NCBI RefSeq assembly: GCF_026341035.1 | Contig: NZ_JAPEOQ010000001.1 | Location: 2,108,001-2,172,000, forward strand | DNA length: 64,000 bases | Direction: 5' to 3' | DNA from: Streptomyces sp. NBC_01016 | GTDB taxonomy: Bacteria > Actinomycetota > Actinomycetes > Streptomycetales > Streptomycetaceae | Shown here: in pieces, positions 17,644-28,409 of the stretch | How positions within the stretch are numbered: position 1 is the first letter of the stretch | Layout: each line of letters begins with the position of its first letter | Made by a program: the position numbers and the translations under genes | The notes under the pieces: generated by a model | What the model was told of the DNA's origin: nothing | The model's input: only the letters and a program-made list of their open reading frames with translations | Database searches by the model: none

Positions 17644-19644
17644 TTACGGCACCGGAAGCTCGAACCAGACGACCTTGCCGGTGGACAGGCGCGTCGCGCC
17701 CCACCGCCGGGCGAGCCGGTTCACCAGGTAGAGCCCGCGGCCGCCCTCGTCCGTCGCCCGCGCCTGCCGAAGCCGCGGCAACTGCGGTACGTCGTCGCCC
17801 ACTTCGCAGCGCAGCACGTCGGTCCGCAGCAGGCGCAGGGTCACCGGACGCGTGGCGTACCGCACCGCGTTCGTCACGACCTCGCTCACCAGGAGTTCGA
17901 CCGAGTCCGTGAGGTCCTCGAGGCCCCAGCGGTCCAGGGCGCTGCGCGCCAGCCTGCGGGCCCGGCCCGGCGCAGCGTCCTCCGGCTCCAGCGTCCAGTA
18001 CGCGACGTCGCTCGGCGCGATCCCGTCGAAGCGGGCGGCGAGCAGCGCGATGTCGTCGTCCCGGTCGCCCGGGCCGAGCATGTCGAGGACCTCGTCGCAC
18101 AGTGCCTCAAGGGGCGGCGGATGGTCGGGGCCGGTCAACTGCGCGGTCGCGGCGAGCCGTTCGCGCAGCTGCTCTATCCCGGTCCACACGTCCCGCAGCC
18201 GGGACTCGACGAGCCCGTCCGTGTAGAGGAGCAGCGTCGCGCCCGCCGGGGCGTCCAGCTCGACCGCCTCGAAGTCGACCCCGCCGACGCCGATCGGTGC
18301 GCCCGGCGGCACCCGCAGCACCTCGGAGCGCCCGCCGAGGTGCAGCAGGACGGGCGGCGGATGCCCGGCGTTGGCGATGGTGATGCGGTGCGCGACCGGG
18401 TCGTACACGGCGTACATGCAGGTCGCCATGCGGTCCGTGCCGAGCCGCTGGGCCTGTTCGTCGAGGTGGTGCAGGACCTCCTGCGGGGGCAGGTCGAGTC
18501 CGGCGAGGGTCTGCGCGGTGGTGCGCAGCTGGCCCATGATGGCGGCCGACGTCATCGAGTGGCCCATGACGTCGCCGACGACCAGGGCAACTCGGCTGCC
18601 GGGCAAGGGGATCGCGTCGTACCAGTCGCCGCCGACCCGCGCCGTCTCCGCCGCCGGCAGATAGCGCGATGCCAGCCGCACGCCCGTCGGGTTCGGCAGC
18701 GTCTCCGGCAGCATCGTGCGCTGCAACTCGTCCGCGATGTACGCCTCGCGGCCGTACAGCACCGCCTTGTCGATGCCGAGCGCGCTGTGCGTCGCCAACT
18801 GCCCCGCCACCAGCAGGTCGTCGGCGTCGAACGCGTGCCGGTCGGGGCGGCGCAGGAACACCGCGGCCCCGATCACCCGGCGGCGACCGCGCAGCGGTGC
18901 GAGGATCGCGCGCTGGCCGCCCGGCAACGCCCGGTCCGAGCCGAGGAGTTCGGGCAGTGCGGCGAGCGCGGCGGGCGAGTCGGCGAACACCGGGCGTACG
19001 CCGCGCAGCACCTCGGCGAGCGCGCCACCGACGCGGACCTCGCACAACTCGGCACTGCCCGCCGTCAGTTCGATCTGCGGGGTGATCGGGACCGTGATTC
19101 CCGCGCCCTCGGAGTCCGAGTCGGCGGTGGTGTCGTTGGAGTCCGGGATCCGGTCGGTGCGGCGCAGGCGCAGCACCATGGGCCCGGTCGGCCGCTCGTC
19201 GCCCACCGGCAGCGGCTCGCGCAGATACACCAGGATCGCGTCGGAGAACGTGGGCACCGTCGCCCGGCACAGGCCCATCACGATCTCGTCGAGGTCCAGG
19301 CCGCGGGCGATCCGCCGGGTCGCGGCGCCGACGAAGCGCAGCCGGTCGCCGTCGCGCCGCATCGCCGTCGGCTGTCCGCTGGGGCGCGGCTGCCCGGTGC
19401 GGCGGTCGGCACCCTCCGGAGGCCCGGGCCGCACGGGCTCGGGGGAGGGCGCCACGGGCTGCGCGTGCTCGGCGTCCGGGGTGGAACCGGAAGCTCGCCG
19501 TGGCTGCTCCGGCAGGCCTCCGGAGCCCGGGGCGGAGGCCTCGCCGGAGGTCTCTGGGGTGTGCCGAAGGGCCCCGCGGGGGTCGGCGGGGCGGGCCGCC
19601 GTTCCGTGGTGGCGGCCTTCGTGGGAGGTGGGATACTCCGTCAC
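17644..19644 (-). CDS. GAF-SpoIIE phosphatase-HATPase signalling protein (RsbU/anti-sigma type)
   Basis: A 666-residue cytoplasmic regulator. Residues 1-95 are a low-complexity Pro/Gly/Arg stretch. A GAF domain (about 100-290) follows. The PP2C/SpoIIE phosphatase (about 310-515) has GGDWYDAIPL, VVGDVMGHS, YTDGLVE and DRDDDIALL supplying metal-binding Asp residues. The C-terminal GHKL ATPase (about 540-660) has ELLVSEVVTNAVRYA (N box) and DEGGRGLYLV. Proteins of this build both phosphorylate and dephosphorylate anti-anti-sigma factors in Streptomyces (family knowledge). The GTG start has only a weak ribosome site, so the true start is uncertain. A likely promoter lies about 380 bases upstream. 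Confidence 0.88.
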   Translation of the reverse strand: MTEYPTSHEGRHHGTAARPADPRGALRHTPETSGEASAPGSGGLPEQPRRASGSTPDAEHAQPVAPSPEPVRPGPPEGADRRTGQPRPSGQPTAMRRDGDRLRFVGAATRRIARGLDLDEIVMGLCRATVPTFSDAILVYLREPLPVGDERPTGPMVLRLRRTDRIPDSNDTTADSDSEGAGITVPITPQIELTAGSAELCEVRVGGALAEVLRGVRPVFADSPAALAALPELLGSDRALPGGQRAILAPLRGRRRVIGAAVFLRRPDRHAFDADDLLVAGQLATHSALGIDKAVLYGREAYIADELQRTMLPETLPNPTGVRLASRYLPAAETARVGGDWYDAIPLPGSRVALVVGDVMGHSMTSAAIMGQLRTTAQTLAGLDLPPQEVLHHLDEQAQRLGTDRMATCMYAVYDPVAHRITIANAGHPPPVLLHLGGRSEVLRVPPGAPIGVGGVDFEAVELDAPAGATLLLYTDGLVESRLRDVWTGIEQLRERLAATAQLTGPDHPPPLEALCDEVLDMLGPGDRDDDIALLAARFDGIAPSDVAYWTLEPEDAAPGRARRLARSALDRWGLEDLTDSVELLVSEVVTNAVRYATRPVTLRLLRTDVLRCEVGDDVPQLPRLRQARATDEGGRGLYLVNRLARRWGATRLSTGKVVWFELPVP

Positions 19645-20062
19645 GCGTGTCGATTCCGTCCGTCCGGGGCTGCGCGCCGCGTCACTGGCCAGTGCGCCGG
19701 CAGTTGGGGAACAGCTGGGGCCAGGGCCTGTCGGGGGTGGCGCCGCTGCCGGTGACCTGCGGCGTGTCCCGTAGGGGACCGGATACCCGGAACCCGCGCT
19801 CCGGGAACGGAATCCCTGCGGCCGGGCACGCCGGGGACCTGCGGACAGCTCTGCTCGCGGTCCCGGCAGCCGTCGTGTCCCGGCCCGCCCACTGCGTCGT
19901 CTCGCCCACGTTCACGGTCCAGCCGCCCCTCGATGACCTCGTTGACATCGTGTCAGACCAGTTGTGCGTGCCAAGAGTTGTCCCTGGAATCCGCACATCC
20001 GGACCGGTGCTCTCTTGCGGAGGACGATCCTACGTTTACCCCATGGGGGCGCATCAAGGGTC
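19645..20062. other. 418-base intergenic region upstream of the phosphatase gene
   Basis: No gene is convincingly encoded. A minus-strand frame starting at GTG 19996 lacks a ribosome site and has no recognisable domain. It is most likely the promoter and long leader of the phosphatase gene; a promoter candidate is listed separately. Confidence 0.5.
20027..20057 (-). promoter_or_regulatory. Candidate promoter for the phosphatase transcript
   Basis: Read on the minus strand: TTGATG, a 19-base spacer, then TAGGAT, close to the vegetative HrdB consensus. The start would be near 20020, giving a leader of roughly 375 bases. It also overlaps the 3' end of the DUF402 gene region. Confidence 0.35.
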
Positions 20063-20740
20063 TCATGAGGACACGTGCGCGGGCGTACGGTCCCAGTCGG
20101 CCGGCAGGGCGGGAACCGGCCACGCCGGGTCCGGGCGCCAGTGCTGCCAGCCGTCCGGGAACGGCCGCCGCCAGTTCTCGATCGCCTCGACCGCCAGGCG
20201 CCCCGCGGACCGCACCTCGGACGCCTGTGCGGGGCTCATCAGGCCCACGGCCTGCGCCTGCGCGAACTCGTCCTCGTCGTGCCAGCGCCAGCTGCCGTCC
20301 GGGTACACCGACAGGTCGAGGAAGTGGTCCTCCGAGTCGACGCCCCCGGCCCAACGGGCGCGCGGCGCCTCCAGGTTCACGTACCAATTGCGGAACCTCC
20401 AGCCCGGCTCCCAGAACAGCCACACCGACCAGGGGTCGCCGGGCCGCGCCAGCTTCAGCACGCCCGTGCCGGACCAGCGGTCGCGCTGAAGGGTGCGGGG
20501 CTTGGTGTAGCGGGTGGCGAGCGGCTCGCGGTGAACGGGCGTGCCGTCGGCGATCACCGGCTTCACGCACTCGGTGCCGGGCGCCATCCACACGGCGAGC
20601 AGCTCGTCGGTGTCCTGGACGACCGTGACCGGACGGCAGATGTGGAAGCCGTCGCCCCCGTTGGCGCGGTAGCGCCACAGGATCGGCTCACCGGGCGCCC
20701 AGCGCCCTCCACTCTCGGTCATCCGGTAGTCGTCTGTCAT
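20063..20740 (-). CDS. DUF402 domain protein
   Basis: A 225-residue protein. The DUF402 core (about residues 75-190) contains WRFRNWYVNLEAP and SEDHFLDLSVYPDGSWRWHDEDEF, whose Asp/Glu residues bind divalent metals in characterised relatives (nucleotide diphosphatases, FomD-like). A phosphohydrolase function is likely, but the substrate is unknown. The start may be GTG or ATG at 20740, or the in-frame ATG six codons later. It is transcribed in the same direction as the phosphatase gene but separated by about 418 bases. Confidence 0.82.
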   Translation of the reverse strand: MTDDYRMTESGGRWAPGEPILWRYRANGGDGFHICRPVTVVQDTDELLAVWMAPGTECVKPVIADGTPVHREPLATRYTKPRTLQRDRWSGTGVLKLARPGDPWSVWLFWEPGWRFRNWYVNLEAPRARWAGGVDSEDHFLDLSVYPDGSWRWHDEDEFAQAQAVGLMSPAQASEVRSAGRLAVEAIENWRRPFPDGWQHWRPDPAWPVPALPADWDRTPAHVSS

Positions 20741-20813
20741 GCACAGATATTAGGTGCCAACGGCATACGACGCTGCGGTGCGTATCACGAATACGCCAAC
20801 CGACCACGGGCTG

Positions 20814-22229
20814 TTACGGCCGCGTCATCCGCAGGACATCGAGCGCCTCGTCGAGCTGTTCCACGGTGAGGTCGCCCCGCTCCACATAGCCGCCGTCGAG
20901 GACGACTTCACGGATGGTGCGCCGCTCGGCGAGCGACTTCTTGGCGACCTTGGCAGCCTCCTCGTAGCCGATGTACTTGTTGAGCGGCGTGACGACGGAC
21001 GGGGAGGACTCGGCGTACTCGCGGGCGCGCTCGCGGTTGGCGGTGATGCCGTCGACGGTGCGGTCGGCGAGCAGCCGGGAGACGTTGGCGAGCAGCCGGA
21101 TGGACTCCAGCACGTTCTTGGCGATCACCGGGAGCATCACGTTCAGCTCGAAGTTGCCCGCGGCGCCGGCCGCGGCGACCGTCGCGTCGTTGCCGGTGAC
21201 CTGGGACGCGACCATCAGCGTCGCCTCAGGAATGACCGGATTCACCTTGCCCGGCATGATCGACGAACCGGGTTGCAGATCCGGGAGGTTGATCTCCGCG
21301 AGCCCGGTACGCGGTCCGGACGCGGCCCACCGCAGATCGTTGGCGATCTTCGTCAGGCCGACGGCGATCGTCCGCAGCTGGCCGCTCGTCTCCACGATCC
21401 CGTCGCGCGCGCCCTGCGCCTCGAAGTGGTCGCGGGCCTCGGTCAGCGGCAGCCCCGTCGCGCGCGCGACCTCGGCGATGACGGCGGCCGAGAAGCCGGG
21501 CGGGGTGTTGATGCCCGTGCCGACCGCGGTGCCGCCCAGGGGGAGTTCGGCGAGGCGGGGGAGCGAGGCGGTCAGCCGCTCGACGCCGTACCGGACCTGC
21601 GCCGCGTAGCCGCCGAACTCCTGGCCGAGAGTCACCGGCGTCGCGTCCATCAGATGCGTACGCCCCGACTTCACGACATCGGCGAACTCGGCGGACTTGC
21701 GCTCCAGGGACGCGGCCAGGTGCTCGAGGGCCGGGATCAGGTCGTGGGTGACGGCGGCGGTGGCGGCGATGTGGATGGAGGAGGGAAAGACATCGTTGGA
21801 CGACTGCGAGGCGTTCACGTGGTCGTTCGGGTGCACGTCGCGGCCCAGGCGCTCGGTGGCGAGCGTGGCAAGCACCTCGTTGGTGTTCATGTTCGACGAC
21901 GTACCGGAGCCGGTCTGGAACACGTCGATCGGGAACTCGTCGTCCCAGCGGCCCTCGGCCACCTCTGCGGCGGCCGCGGCGACGGCCTCGGCGATGTCCT
22001 TGTCGACCACCCCGAGCTCCGCGTTCACCGTGGCCGCCGCGCCCTTGATGCGGGCGAGGGCCTCGATGTGGGCGCGCTCGATGCGCTGCCCGGAGATGGG
22101 GAAGTTCTCCACGGCGCGCTGCGTCTGGGCCCGCCACTTCGCGGCGGCGGGCACGCGGACCTCGCCCATGGAGTCGTGCTCGATGCGGTACTCGCCGTCG
22201 GTCTCGCTCATCCCGGATACGTCGCTCAT
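20814..22229 (-). CDS. fumC: Fumarate hydratase class II
   Basis: A 471-residue, cofactor-free class II fumarase interconverting fumarate and L-malate in the TCA cycle. Conserved blocks are [45 protein letters not shown] and the signature loop [15 protein letters not shown] with the catalytic Ser. Length fits the homotetrameric family. An in-frame ATG six codons downstream is an alternative start; neither has a strong ribosome site. A terminator separates it from the class I fumarase gene upstream, so transcription is probably independent. Confidence 0.95.
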   Translation of the reverse strand: MSDVSGMSETDGEYRIEHDSMGEVRVPAAAKWRAQTQRAVENFPISGQRIERAHIEALARIKGAAATVNAELGVVDKDIAEAVAAAAAEVAEGRWDDEFPIDVFQTGSGTSSNMNTNEVLATLATERLGRDVHPNDHVNASQSSNDVFPSSIHIAATAAVTHDLIPALEHLAASLERKSAEFADVVKSGRTHLMDATPVTLGQEFGGYAAQVRYGVERLTASLPRLAELPLGGTAVGTGINTPPGFSAAVIAEVARATGLPLTEARDHFEAQGARDGIVETSGQLRTIAVGLTKIANDLRWAASGPRTGLAEINLPDLQPGSSIMPGKVNPVIPEATLMVASQVTGNDATVAAAGAAGNFELNVMLPVIAKNVLESIRLLANVSRLLADRTVDGITANRERAREYAESSPSVVTPLNKYIGYEEAAKVAKKSLAERRTIREVVLDGGYVERGDLTVEQLDEALDVLRMTRP

Positions 22230-22253
22230 ACCAGGTACAGCGAATACGACGGC

Positions 22254-22283
22254 GGGGTTGTTCCGGAACGCCGGAACAACCCC
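22254..22283 (-). terminator. Terminator between the two fumarase genes
   Basis: A 13-bp perfect stem (22254-22266 with 22271-22283) with loop AACG, 23 bases after the class I fumarase stop. It suggests fumC has its own promoter. Confidence 0.8.
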
Positions 22284-22305
22284 ACCATCGTGTGATGCCT
22301 ACTGG

Positions 22306-23982
<1,677 letters not shown>

Positions 23983-24148
23983 CTCGCCCATTCCTCACTC
24001 GACAGAGACAGCAGCTGGCATCCGTTGGCAGCGCCAACCAGCGTAGAACCTGGTCGGGCGGCCGAGCCTGTGAGGTAAGGCTCAGTTGGCCCCTGGCGGT
24101 CCAGGACGGGGGGTGTCGCGATCTATCGCGTTTCGGTACTCTGCTGTC

Positions 24149-24835
24149 GTGGACCTTCAAAAGCGCCCTTCGCAGCCCGCGCCCAGTGCTCCCGTGGCGG
24201 AGCCCACCGACCTGCGCGCGTCCGACGCCGACCGCGACCGGATCGCCGACATCCTGCGCGAGGCACTCGCGGAGGGCCGGCTCGACGCGGAGGAGCACGC
24301 CGAGCGGATCGACGGGGTCTACCGCGCCAAGACGGTCGGTGAACTGGAGCCGCTGGTCCGCGACTTGCCGGGCACCCACGCGCCGCACCGCCCCGCGCCC
24401 GACCCGGGTCCCGCCCCGAGCCGGCCGGCGCCCGGCACGGTCCCCGCGGTGGCCGACGAGAACCTGGTGGCGGTCCTCAGCTCCACGACGCGCAAGGGCC
24501 GTTGGCGGGTGGGCCGCCGCACGCACGCGTACGCGATCTTCGGCAACGTGGAGATCGACCTCAGCGAGGCGATCTTCGAGTACCCGCAGGTGTACATCAA
24601 GGCGGTCTCCGTGTTCGGCAACGTGGAGATCCGCGTCCCCGAGAACATCTCGCTGCGCGGCAGCGGCGCGGGCGTCCTCGGCAACTTCGAGGTGGACACG
24701 CTGGACGCGCGCGAGCCCGAGGCGCCCGTCGTGTACGTGGACGGGGTGGCGGTCCTCGGGAACATCGAGGCGAAGCCGAAGCGCGGCAAGCTCATCCAGA
24801 ACCTGGAGAAGCACCTGCGCAAGCACCTCGGCTGA
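24149..24835 (+). CDS. DUF1707 / LiaF-like C-terminal domain protein
   Basis: A 228-residue soluble protein. The DUF1707 segment (about residues 22-75: LRASDADRDRIADILREALAEGRLDAEEHAERI) is followed by a Pro-rich linker and a beta-rich LiaF/YvqF-type domain (about 110-210) with repeated FGNVEI, typical of cell-envelope stress proteins. No membrane helix is visible. TACTCT lies six bases before the GTG and no ribosome site is present, so the mRNA is probably leaderless. Confidence 0.82.
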   Translation: MDLQKRPSQPAPSAPVAEPTDLRASDADRDRIADILREALAEGRLDAEEHAERIDGVYRAKTVGELEPLVRDLPGTHAPHRPAPDPGPAPSRPAPGTVPAVADENLVAVLSSTTRKGRWRVGRRTHAYAIFGNVEIDLSEAIFEYPQVYIKAVSVFGNVEIRVPENISLRGSGAGVLGNFEVDTLDAREPEAPVVYVDGVAVLGNIEAKPKRGKLIQNLEKHLRKHLG

Positions 24836-24994
24836 CGCCGGCGCCCCGGTGGCTGCCGGGCGGTGAACTCCCTTATGTGCTCTGGAACTTCCGTGCTTCG
24901 GAACTCAGTGCATAGGAGCCGACACAGCGGGTAGAGCTTGCTGCATCGTCGCCCGCTCGCGAAAGCCGTCGTCAGCCGTCGTCAGGAGTAGACC
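24836..24994 (+). promoter_or_regulatory. wblI upstream region
   Basis: 159 bases. Two GGAACT hexamers start 16 bases apart (24884 and 24900), resembling -35 elements of extracytoplasmic-function sigma factors, but no convincing -10 partner can be fixed. Confidence 0.3.
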
Positions 24995-25360
24995 GTGCTG
25001 CACCCGCCGCATCAGTCCCTGCAGGTCACCGCCGTACCGCAGCAGCGCGAGCCAGTCAGGGGCAGGGATCAGGACGCTCCATGGCACACGGAGGCGGTGT
25101 GCAGGCGTGACGAGGCGGGGCTCTTCTTCGCCCCTTCCAAGGAACCGACCGCCGCGCGTCTCGCGCGCGAGGAGGCGGCCAAGCGGGTCTGTGCCCGCTG
25201 CCCCGTCATGGTCGAGTGCCGGGAGCACGCACTGCTCCAGCCGGAGCCGTACGGGGTGTGGGGTGGCCTCACCGCGGCCGAGCGCCGAGTGGTCCTGGCG
25301 AGGCGGCGCCGCCGCGAGGTCGAACTCAAGAACGCCCCGCGCACGGCGTTGGCCGGCTGA
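24995..25360 (+). CDS. wblI: WhiB-like iron-sulfur regulator
   Basis: A 121-residue Wbl protein. The four [4Fe-4S] ligands are Cys36, Cys66, Cys69 and Cys75 (C-x29-C-x2-C-x5-C). The beta-turn GVWGG (87-91) and the basic tail LARRRRRREVELK follow, as in sigma-factor-binding Wbl regulators. GTG 24995 lies six bases after AGGAG. The name wblI rests on gene order (beside glpX and the fumarases), which I recall for S. coelicolor. The exact Wbl subtype should be regarded as probable. Confidence 0.88.
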   Translation: MLHPPHQSLQVTAVPQQREPVRGRDQDAPWHTEAVCRRDEAGLFFAPSKEPTAARLAREEAAKRVCARCPVMVECREHALLQPEPYGVWGGLTAAERRVVLARRRRREVELKNAPRTALAG

Positions 25361-25383
25361 ACCATTTCAAGCACCGGCTAAAT

Positions 25384-25429
25384 CAAGCCCCGCCGGCGAT
25401 TGAGGCGCGGGGTCCGGGGCGGAGCCCCG
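25384..25429. repeat. Dispersed GC-rich intergenic repeat, type A, copy 3
   Basis: Two substitutions from the 3738 and 9742 copies (CAAG for CCAG, GCGATT for GCGTTT). It lies between the convergent wblI and glpX genes. Confidence 0.85.
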
Positions 25430-25440
25430 ATCTTTTCAAC

Positions 25441-25487
25441 CCCGCCTCTGGACGAGAGCCCGCGGGGTCCGGGGCAGCGCCCTGCGG
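25441..25487. repeat. Dispersed GC-rich intergenic repeat, type B variant
   Basis: A related element with the core TGGACGAGAGCCCGCGGGG shared with the copy at 56669-56718. It follows the type A copy by 11 bases in the wblI-glpX gap. Confidence 0.7.
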
Positions 25488-25510
25488 CGTCAACCACGGA
25501 CCCCCGCAAC

Positions 25511-26545
25511 CTACTTCGCCCGGTCGAAGTCAATCGCGCTGTAGGCACGCAGCTTGCTCAGCCGATGCGTGGAGTCGATCTGCCGAATCGTCCCGGACTT
25601 CGACCGCATCACGAGCGACGACGTGTGCGCCCGCTCCGAGTCGTACCGCACCCCCCGCAGCAGCTCGCCGTCGGTGATCCCCGTGGCGACGAAGAAGATG
25701 TTCTCGCCGGAGACCAGGTCGTCCGTGGACAGCACGCGGTCCAGGTCGTGCCCCGCGTCGACCGCCCGCTGCCGCTCCTCGTCGTCCTTCGGCCACAGCT
25801 TGCCCTGGATCACACCGCCCAGGCACTTGATCGCGCAGGCCGAGATGATGCCCTCGGGCGTGCCACCGATGCCGAGCAGCAGGTCGACGCCGCTGCCCTC
25901 GCGCACGGCGAGGATCGAACCGGCGACGTCGCCGTCCGAGATCAGCTTGATGCGGGCGCCGGTCTCCCGGACCTCCTTGATGATCCCCTCGTGCCGCGGC
26001 CGGTCGAGGATGACCACGGTGATGTCCTCGGGCGCGCGCTTCTTCGCCTTGGCGACGCGGCGGATGTTCACCGACACCGGGGCGTTGATGTCCACGTAGT
26101 CGGCGGCCTCGGGCCCGGTGACCAGCTTGTCCATGTAGAACACGGCGGACGGGTCGAACATCGTGCCGCGGTCGGCGGCGGCGAGCACGGCGATCGCGTT
26201 CGGCATGCCCTTCGCGCAGAGCGTCGTGCCGTCGATCGGGTCGACGGCGATGTCGACCTCGGCGCCGGTCCCGTCGCCGATCCGCTCCCCGTTGAAGAGC
26301 ATCGGGGCCTCGTCCTTCTCGCCCTCACCGATGACGACCACGCCGTTCATCGAGACGGTGGAGACGAGGGCGCGCATGGCGCGCACGGCCGCGCCGTCCG
26401 CGCCGTTCTTGTCGCCGCGGCCCACCCAGCGGCCGGCGGCCATCGCCGCGGCTTCGGTGACCCGGACGAGTTCCAGGGCAAGGTTGCGGTCGGGGGCCTC
26501 GGAAGGGACCTCGAGTTCGGACGGAAGCTGGTGATGCTCGGTCAT
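25511..26545 (-). CDS. glpX: Class II fructose-1,6-bisphosphatase GlpX
   Basis: A 344-residue metal-dependent phosphatase of gluconeogenesis. The catalytic blocks [20 protein letters not shown] and [13 protein letters not shown] supply the metal-binding acidic residues; [20 protein letters not shown] follows. ATG 26545 follows AAAGGTG. It is the usual sole FBPase of actinobacteria. The neighbouring DUF4245 gene is divergent. Confidence 0.95.
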   Translation of the reverse strand: MTEHHQLPSELEVPSEAPDRNLALELVRVTEAAAMAAGRWVGRGDKNGADGAAVRAMRALVSTVSMNGVVVIGEGEKDEAPMLFNGERIGDGTGAEVDIAVDPIDGTTLCAKGMPNAIAVLAAADRGTMFDPSAVFYMDKLVTGPEAADYVDINAPVSVNIRRVAKAKKRAPEDITVVILDRPRHEGIIKEVRETGARIKLISDGDVAGSILAVREGSGVDLLLGIGGTPEGIISACAIKCLGGVIQGKLWPKDDEERQRAVDAGHDLDRVLSTDDLVSGENIFFVATGITDGELLRGVRYDSERAHTSSLVMRSKSGTIRQIDSTHRLSKLRAYSAIDFDRAK

Positions 26546-26686
26546 CGAGACGCACCTTTCTGTTCCGGGATTCACCGGATTGTTCGGCTTCACCGGGATA
26601 CGACGACGGCCGGACGAGGGGTTGGTATGGGAGGACTCTATCGTCAGTCCGACAATCTGAGCAGACCGCCCCACGGATGAGCGGGC

Positions 26687-27292
26687 ATGCGCATGTCGGA
26701 CTACGTGAATCCGGACCTCCCGGCAGAGATCATCCGGCGACCTGCGACGATGGGGCGCGTGGCAGCAAGAAACGGTAAGAAAACGGTCGGCAGCCTGGTC
26801 CTCTCGCTCGGCGTCTGCGTCGTCGCGGCCGGCGTGATCTACCTCTTCGTCCCGCACGACGATTCCGGTGAGCCGCAGGTCAAGCGCGTCGACTACAAGG
26901 TCGAGCTGTCGACGGCCCGCCGTGCGGCGCCGTACCCGGTGGCCGCCCCCGCGGGCCTCTCGCACGACTGGAAGCCGACCTCCGTGCGCTACCAGGGCAC
27001 TTCGAACGACGCGTGGCACCTCGGGTTCCTCGACCCGGACGGGCAGTACGTCGCCGTCGAGCAGGCGTCCGGAGCGTCGAAGGGGTTCATCGACAAGGTG
27101 AGCCAGGGTGCGTCGGCGACCGGTCGCACGCAGCGGATCGGCGGCGAGACCTGGGAGCGCTACAAGGGCGAGAAGTACGACGCCCTGGTGCTGAAGCAGA
27201 AGGGCTCCACCACGGTGGTGACCGGCACGGCCGACTTCGGCGGACTGACGAAGATGGCCGAGGCGCTGGAGGCGAAGCGCGAGAAGGTGTGA
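26687..27292 (+). CDS. DUF4245 membrane-anchored protein
   Basis: Up to 201 residues, with one membrane helix (about 37-54 of the long form) and an extracytoplasmic domain typical of DUF4245 ([34 protein letters not shown]). Its function is unknown. Relatives usually begin near the basic stretch just before the helix, so GTG 26759 (VAARNGKK) is a serious alternative. No start has a strong ribosome site, and GACGAT eight bases before GTG 26759 would suit a leaderless mRNA. Divergent from glpX, and a very strong terminator follows. Confidence 0.78.
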   Translation: MRMSDYVNPDLPAEIIRRPATMGRVAARNGKKTVGSLVLSLGVCVVAAGVIYLFVPHDDSGEPQVKRVDYKVELSTARRAAPYPVAAPAGLSHDWKPTSVRYQGTSNDAWHLGFLDPDGQYVAVEQASGASKGFIDKVSQGASATGRTQRIGGETWERYKGEKYDALVLKQKGSTTVVTGTADFGGLTKMAEALEAKREKV

Positions 27293-27315
27293 CCGCTCGG
27301 TTCACCACATCCACC

Positions 27316-27363
27316 ACGTACGAGGAAGGGCCCCGGCCGAAGCCGGGGCCCTTCCTCGTACGT
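27316..27363. terminator. 22-bp perfect-stem bidirectional terminator
   Basis: The arms 27316-27337 and 27342-27363 are perfectly complementary with tetraloop CGAA. It lies between the convergent DUF4245 and nitroreductase genes and would stop transcription from both sides. Confidence 0.9.
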
Positions 27364-27374
27364 CAGCGCGGAAC

Positions 27375-27965
27375 TCAGATGGTCGTGATGACCTGCTCCT
27401 GCTCCAGGCGCGGGGAGCGCGGGAACCAGGCGTCCTCGCCCGGCTTGCCGATGTTGATGACCATCAGCGGGGTGTGGTCGTCGTCCAGGAACTCCTTCTG
27501 GACACCGGCGAAGTCGAAGCCGGTCATCGGGCCGGCGGACAGGCCGGCGGCGCGCACGCCGATGATGAAGTAGGCGGCCTGCAGCGTCGCGTTCAGCGTG
27601 CCGGCCTGCTCGCGGACGGGGCGCTCGGAGAAGAACATGTCCGCGATGCCCGGGGCGTGCGGGAAGAGCTGCGGCAGCTCCTCGTGGAACTCGTGGTCCG
27701 TGGAGAGGATCGCGACCAGCGGGGCGGTGGCGGTCTTCGGCTGGTTGCCCTCGGCCATGTGCTTGACGAGGCGCTCGCGGGCCTCGTCGGAGCGGACCAG
27801 GGTGATGCGCAGCGGCGACTGGTTGAAGGCGGTCGGGCCGTACTTGACCAGGTCGTAGATCGCGGCGATCTGCTCGTCGGTCACGGGCTCCGACGAGAAC
27901 GTGTTCGCGGTGCGGGCCTCGCGGAACAGCAGGTCCTGCGCGGCGGGGTCAAGAACGAGAGACAT
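27375..27965 (-). CDS. Malonic semialdehyde reductase RutE / nitroreductase-family flavoenzyme
   Basis: A 196-residue FMN-dependent nitroreductase-fold protein. The sequence FSSEPVTDEQIAAIYDLVKYGPTAFNQSPLR and the C-terminal NIGKPGEDAWFPRSPR match the RutE/HadB branch, which reduces malonic semialdehyde to 3-hydroxypropionate in uracil degradation. No other rut gene is adjacent, so it may instead be a stress-type quinone or aldehyde reductase. A semi-palindromic operator candidate lies about 86 bases upstream. Confidence 0.85.
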   Translation of the reverse strand: MSLVLDPAAQDLLFREARTANTFSSEPVTDEQIAAIYDLVKYGPTAFNQSPLRITLVRSDEARERLVKHMAEGNQPKTATAPLVAILSTDHEFHEELPQLFPHAPGIADMFFSERPVREQAGTLNATLQAAYFIIGVRAAGLSAGPMTGFDFAGVQKEFLDDDHTPLMVINIGKPGEDAWFPRSPRLEQEQVITTI

Positions 27966-28050
27966 GGATCAACCTTCTCGGTGCGACGGTCACGGCTGCG
28001 GCGATCCGTTCTGTCCGGATCGGCCCACATGGAAGACGGTACGCCGATGA

Positions 28051-28066
28051 GGTTCAACCTTCAACC
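28051..28066 (-). promoter_or_regulatory. Imperfect palindrome upstream of the RutE-like gene
   Basis: On the minus strand GGTTGAAGGTTGAACC fits GGTTnAAnnTTnAACC (six of eight symmetric pairs) and includes a tandem GGTTGAA. It is a candidate operator for an unknown, probably unlinked regulator. Confidence 0.4.
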
Positions 28067-28131
28067 AAACGCTTCGTGACCCTCTTCACAAGGGGGTCAC
28101 GGGTGGGCGGCCGGTCGACCCGAGGGGCGCG

Positions 28132-28395
28132 TCACTCCTCGTCGGCGCCCTCGGTCTCCCCGGTCCCCTCGGCCTCCTCGCCCTCCTCCGCGAGCGCCGC
28201 GTCCAGGCGGGCACGCGCGCCGTCCAGCCAGCGGCGGCACACCTTCGCCAGCTCCTCGCCGCGCTCCCACAGGGCGAGGGACTCCTCCAGGGACGTGCCG
28301 CCGGCCTCCAGGCGCCGTACGACATCGATCAGTTCGTCCCGCGCCTGCTCGTAGCCGAGCGCCTCGTCGGCCGGCTGTGCCGTCTTCGTAGCCAT
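28132..28395 (-). CDS. xseB: Exodeoxyribonuclease VII small subunit
   Basis: An 87-residue XseB. The conserved helical hairpin [37 protein letters not shown] is followed by [13 protein letters not shown] and an acidic Glu/Gly tail. It pairs with XseA to form the nuclease that degrades single-stranded DNA to oligonucleotides. ATG 28395 gives the family-like start MATKT. A GTG at 28413 that overlaps the xseA stop (GTGA) is an alternative that would couple translation. Second gene of xseA-xseB. Confidence 0.93.
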   Translation of the reverse strand: MATKTAQPADEALGYEQARDELIDVVRRLEAGGTSLEESLALWERGEELAKVCRRWLDGARARLDAALAEEGEEAEGTGETEGADEE

Positions 28396-28409
28396 CCTGT
28401 TGTCCGTCC

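Noticed and set aside
17632..19755. Long plus-strand open frame opposite the SpoIIE-type phosphatase
   Set aside because: Antisense to a gene with all phosphatase and ATPase motifs and itself without recognisable domains.
19682..19996. Small minus-strand gene in the gap before the phosphatase
   Set aside because: No ribosome site, no domain and an Arg/Ser/Thr-rich sequence; treated as leader.
27375..27965. A complete Rut pyrimidine-degradation operon
   Set aside because: Only the RutE-like gene is present here. The RidA protein at 47.8 kb belongs to a different operon.
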